Of a stretch of DNA of 64,000 nt, positions 59,805-64,000 are shown in pieces. The notes beneath the pieces were generated by a model. It searched no databases, was not told the DNA's origin, and saw nothing but the letters and a program-made list of their open reading frames with translations. The DNA lies in NCBI GenBank assembly GCA_951799445.1, contig OX637288.1:2172501-2236500 (forward strand). Direction: 5' to 3'. A program made the position numbers and the translations under genes. This DNA is from Pseudisothecium myosuroides. Lineage: Eukaryota > Streptophyta > Bryopsida > Hypnales > Lembophyllaceae. How positions within the stretch are numbered: position 1 is the first letter of the stretch; each line of letters opens with the position of its first letter.

Positions 59805-62800
59805 ATGGAAGTGCAAACCATGGCGTACCGTTCTTTGATCGAATTCAAACCCTCCCCTGCTTGCGCAATGTCGACTGTGCTCTCTAGGCGTAATCCTGCT
59901 TATTCCCATCGAAATTCCCTTCGGACTAATGCGGCACATTCGAGAATTAGGCAATGTGGTGCTCATGAACCCTCATCTTCCTACCATTGCTTGAGCTCTA
60001 ATTCGATGAAGCCTATCCCTTCAAGAGCATCTTTCAGGCTTGTTGTCAGAAGCGGGAAAGAAAGTAAGGGTAAGGACTCGAAGGGGAGGAAGAAGGGTGC
60101 GAAAGGAGGAGGGGGAGGAGGGGGGGGAAGCTCGAAGGGAGAACTTGCGAAAAAGGCAGGTCCGAGACCTAATGTGTGGAGCAAGGATATTGCTGAAACA
60201 GAGTACCAAGCCTCTCGAGGTGAAGCGAAACCTCCTAGATCAAAGCAACAGGGACAAGTGGCTGTGGCAGGACGAGAAGTTGGTGTGAGAGGGAAAGGAG
60301 GTGACAGAGCCAAGGCTGGCGCTGGCGATGACGAAGACTTCGGGTATCAAGACTTCGGCGATGACTATACTGGTGTCATGGCGACTGGCGGCATTCCTGT
60401 GGAAACCCTTGAAGTCCTGCAGGCGCAGGTGTGGTTTGAATCGATCACCTGATTGTCTGCATAGAGTTTGTAAGAGAATCGACAATTTGCTTTCTACCTT
60501 GCAGATCCTCGGCGCCAGGTAGAGGATACTGTGGGCGTTGCATTTAGCATTCTAGCATACGTAGGGATGTGATTTTTGGGAGATTATCATAGTCCTGTGA
60601 TTGGGTATAACAGCCAAATCTGTTGAGATCAAATTCTTATCACGATGTACGAATTTCAAAGTGTGGAGCTTGTACACCAGTATAAGTGACAGTAGACAAC
60701 CCCATATCCATTCAAAGATCAGTGGTCATACAGGAACAAATGCCCAATCCTTTGTGGCCAACATTTGTGAGCAGCAATGCGGGAGTGTGGAAGGGGTATG
60801 GAGCCGCATTTTCTCCCATTACAGGTGAGATGGAGCCAGTGGCGCTGGATGTTTCGAAAGCGTATCTCTATGATGCGGCTGTGCTGTGCTCAGTGGAGTC
60901 GATCCCAGGTGCGGGCGGCAACCAAATTGACAGCTCCTCTTTGTATCGCAAGGTCATGTGGAAAGTGGGAAATACCCGAGGCGAGCGAGGATATAAAGAG
61001 GTAATTCATTCACTTTTATGTTGTAAATTGTAGGTCATTTTGAGCTGATCATTGTCTATGTGACTTTTCTTGACCTTTGAGTTGTTGCCAAGAGCACAAG
61101 TTGTTTCGTAATTTTTGGAGTTTTATTGAATTGGTTATGAATTTTTAAGTCACTTTGGTCTTTTCCAAAACCATGCACTGGGCTGTGCTTATTCTGACCT
61201 TGAATGCTCGTGAGGGTAAAACCTAGGCACGAATGGAATATTAGCATGTGGCAGTTTTCATTGGTTCAAGGGTTGCTACTTGAATGGCATTGAGTGCAAT
61301 TATAGATGTTGACTTACTGAACCAGGTGGAATTGGGGCATCTATCTTAGTTCCATATTATATCTGAAGAAAGGCTGCAACTTGGCAGCACGGTGATTGTC
61401 CCTGCCGGATTTATGGCATGCTAAGAAAATTAAGCTGAATTGGCAGTATCAGGAGGATCTTGAGTTGTTTGGGGATGATCTGGAGGATGATGAGGATTTG
61501 ACTGTCAATCCCATCGATCTTGAATCATCAGCAATCGCGGAAGGCATGAATTATCCCCTGGAGGCTCCTGAAGAAGAATTCGGTACTGTGGAGGATACGA
61601 AGGAGTTCCTTCAAGGTTTGGGACCTGCACTTTACAACCCTGAAAAGGAGAATCCCAAAGATTGGGCGCTCAGAGAAAGCGATCCAGATTGGGAATCGAT
61701 TTTCAAAGAAGGAATGGTTGATTCTGGATTGGTAGAAGAGCTTAAAAATGTTCCCACTGAGGCCGTCAAAGTGGAGGCCATCAAAGCTAGTGAGGATGGA
61801 CCTCCAAACAGTGAGGTTTGGAAAGACGTGATGGAAGAGGATACTATGACCTTGGAACCTGGCCTTGTCTTTTTCTCGGTATGTAGGCTTCTCTCGACTA
61901 TAATTCTCGTTTACCAATCCATTTATCTAGGTAGGGCTTCTGTTTACTGTTGGACTGAATCTGGAGCTGACTGTGGTTCAGATAACTAACCTATATCTAT
62001 CTTTTAGCTTCTTCTTTGTGGTGCATCGTGGATGAGGCCCGAGGTAAAACGAAGAGACCGCAATGTGCACTGCCTTCAGGGTTGTACAATGATGTCCAAA
62101 TCATGGCTGCTAGGGTAACTCATACGATGTGGTAATGTAGGATGGTTCATATTCAAGAGGTCCTGTATCGCTTCTACCAGACGATCTTGCCACAACCGAA
62201 CCTGCGTATTTCAATGCTCCAACTTTCAAAATTGAGCAGGTGGGAGGGCATGCGTCTCTGTTCTTATTCCCCCAATTGTTACCGTCGTATCCTATCTTTC
62301 AAAACTCTGGATAATAGAATTCTAGGAGTCAATCAGGGGAAAGGAAACTTAATGATTGCAGTACCTACCTTTCTTCTTCACCAAAATCCTAGTCTTGCTA
62401 GGTTACGCAATCTGCGACGACATTGCCTAAAAGTGTGACAATGTTCTTCTCCATGCAGTGAAAGTATCTGCATGTGAATTTGGACTGACAAACTTTTGTT
62501 TCATTTTTGAAGTGCATAGTGACAGGTAAACATCGAAGGTTACGGCTGGTTCACACCATTGCTATCTTGGAATCAGGAGAAGAGATTCAAGTTCTGCGTG
62601 TTGCATTACATGAAGAACAATGGACGGGACCTCGGAATATGGAGTCCATCAGGTAGTATTGAATCTTTGAAACAATTACCTTGAATTTTTCTCACTGCTC
62701 CGACCTATATTTCAGTAGTAGAAAACCCTCCCCCGTACTATTCTGGAAATGCTAGCTGCATTTTATTGACAGGGTATATGTTAAGAGGACTTGTCTTCAC

Positions 62801-63290
62801 TTGCAGAAGCTAACCAAATTTCCTCTTCTTGTACACCAGTGAATCAGCTGAGTCACTTGCCTACCTATTACCCTTCTCCCAACGGGACCGGCCTGCGGTT
62901 AATGAGTTGACAGGCTCTTGGAAGGTTTTTGAGATGAGCGCAAGTGCGATCCATCAGCCCGATGCCTCGTCACTGGCACGGCCTGCATATGCACATTTCT
63001 GCCAAGAATTGGTGCTAAAACAAGGCTTGCCGGGCCCGCTCAAAATGTACTTGGACGATGAAAATGAAGACGCCGAACCTGCTGAGGATCCTACTGTGTT
63101 ATGGTTACCAGGTGGTATTACAGCTAGTGTAGAGGCTAAGGAGGACGGTGTATTGACGGTGGGAGTTGGGTGGTTCTATGAGGATGGCACGTTCCTGTGT
63201 ATGGAAAGGGATTATGGACCTGATGGTAAGCTTTCAGAAGTGCGATCACAAACGAAAGTGAAGGGAGGATGGGCTGGTGGTCGTATGTAG
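59805..63290 (+). CDS. Plastid-type DUF3598/calycin-like conserved protein
   Basis: Six exons: 59805-60428, 60734-61000, 61447-61878, 62141-62239, 62513-62652, 62840-63290, about 670 residues, phases consistent. The N-terminus is Ser/Arg-rich with few acidic residues (transit peptide-like), then a Lys/Gly-rich linker with an eight-Gly run. The first conserved block is NAGVWKGYGAAFSPITGEME, then PGLVFFSDGSYSRGPV across the exon 3-4 junction, TGKHRRLRLVHTIAILESG, PAVNELTGSWKVFEMSASAI and PTVLWLPGGITASVEAKEDG...VGVGWFYEDG...ERDYGPDGKLSEVRS. These beta-rich blocks fit the plant DUF3598 family of lipocalin/calycin-like fold; that family name is from memory and tentative. Role unknown; plastid location is inferred. 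The exon 3 acceptor (61447) is the least certain boundary. Confidence 0.75.
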
Positions 63291-64000
63291 GATGACCGGT
63301 TCTAGACAAACAATTTTGTAGACACAATGCGGTCACATTGATTGTTTTCTACATGGAGTCGTGGTTTGAAGTCCCTTTGAACTGGTGAAATCATTAGAAT
63401 AACATGTTCTTATTTTATTCTTTGACTTCTATTGAATTGATCAACTCTGTTACGATCTCTGTTACTATCATAGGTGGTCTAATATGTGGATTGCAGATTC
63501 ATTTGGTGATGTTCAGACAACACTCTACCCTGTAGAGCATTCTACTCGGGATCGTGGTTCTCAGTAGTGACCCAGAAAGTAGTAATGAATCCGGAATACG
63601 CCGTATTCTACCTTATCTGTTTTTCAATGGGGACTGACGTGAGGAAGTTCGTTGGATATCTGAAGGCAAGCTTCATTGATTTTGCATCTGTAAACCAGTT
63701 GTGAAGGCGAAAACGGATTTTACGTACGACTTCAAAGAAGTGGTAAAATTCATGTTTTCAATTTTCAATGTGATTGTTACCAAATAGAATTGCACACAAA
63801 GAATCAAATCTGATGAGGAGTGTTGTAGGGGAACTGCTCCTGCGAAGCCATGAGAGGGCTTCAGTTCTGAATGCAAGTAATAGCAGACACTATTATTTTC
63901 CATGTCGGGTATCAGGAGTAGGCTTCATCTCTAAGTTTACCAGGTTCTCAGATGCCGTATTGATAGAAAAAAGTGAACATTCTAATGTTAGTCCTGTAGC
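63291..64000 (+). other. 3' flank of the DUF3598-like gene
   Basis: 3' UTR and downstream sequence; no further gene is recognised before the window ends. Confidence 0.45.

Noticed and set aside
1..64000. tRNA, rRNA, snRNA genes and CRISPR arrays
   Set aside because: None was recognised by eye on either strand; a covariance-model search would be needed to exclude small RNAs.

Overview
This window looks like land-plant nuclear DNA, most likely a bryophyte (moss-type). The evidence is spliced genes with GT-AG introns, a chloroplast EXECUTER-type protein, a Pcf11/PCFS4-type 3'-end processing factor with a C-terminal zinc-finger region, and a PLS-class PPR protein with a complete DYW domain and long near-identical repeats, a style common in mosses. 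The species is not identified. I modelled four intact genes plus a second copy of one of them. All exon coordinates were built by eye from reading frame, splice sites and phase.

Layout: (1) 1-6153, a 12-exon EXECUTER-like gene. (2) 6805-12556, a cluster of foldback DNA transposons flanked by TA, with one 0.93 kb element flanked by TTAA nested inside. (3) About 12.8-22.84 kb, the left arm of a large inverted duplication holding a complete 9-exon PCFS4-like gene (+ strand). (4) 22.84-40.50 kb, the AT-rich spacer, holding a decayed Ty1/copia fragment with a 3' LTR, a two-exon PPR-DYW editing factor (26636-29342), a CACTA end, a second TTAA element, a 231 bp CACTA MITE and short direct repeats. 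(5) 40.50-about 50.6 kb, the right arm with the second, inverted PCFS4-like gene (- strand). (6) 51.0-56.4 kb, a 563 bp MITE with a 9 bp target duplication and a broken PIF/Harbinger element. (7) 57263-58186, a third TTAA element. (8) 59805-63290, a six-exon plastid-type gene resembling plant DUF3598/calycin-like proteins.

The main points are these. The inverted duplication carries two intact PCFS4 genes pointing at each other around the PPR gene. Its inner 7.2 kb is almost perfectly identical, while the outer 3 kb (exons 1-2, promoter) has diverged, with the change falling at the exon 3 splice acceptor. That pattern fits arm-to-arm gene conversion. Separately, three similar-sized (917-926 bp) elements share 13 bp ends starting CCCCTAAAG and TTAA flanks, a piggyBac-like signature that would be unusual in a plant.

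The cellular genes do not form an operon-like unit. Two act in or are probably targeted to plastids (EXECUTER-like, DUF3598-like), the PPR acts on organelle RNA, and PCFS4 acts in nuclear mRNA 3'-end formation.
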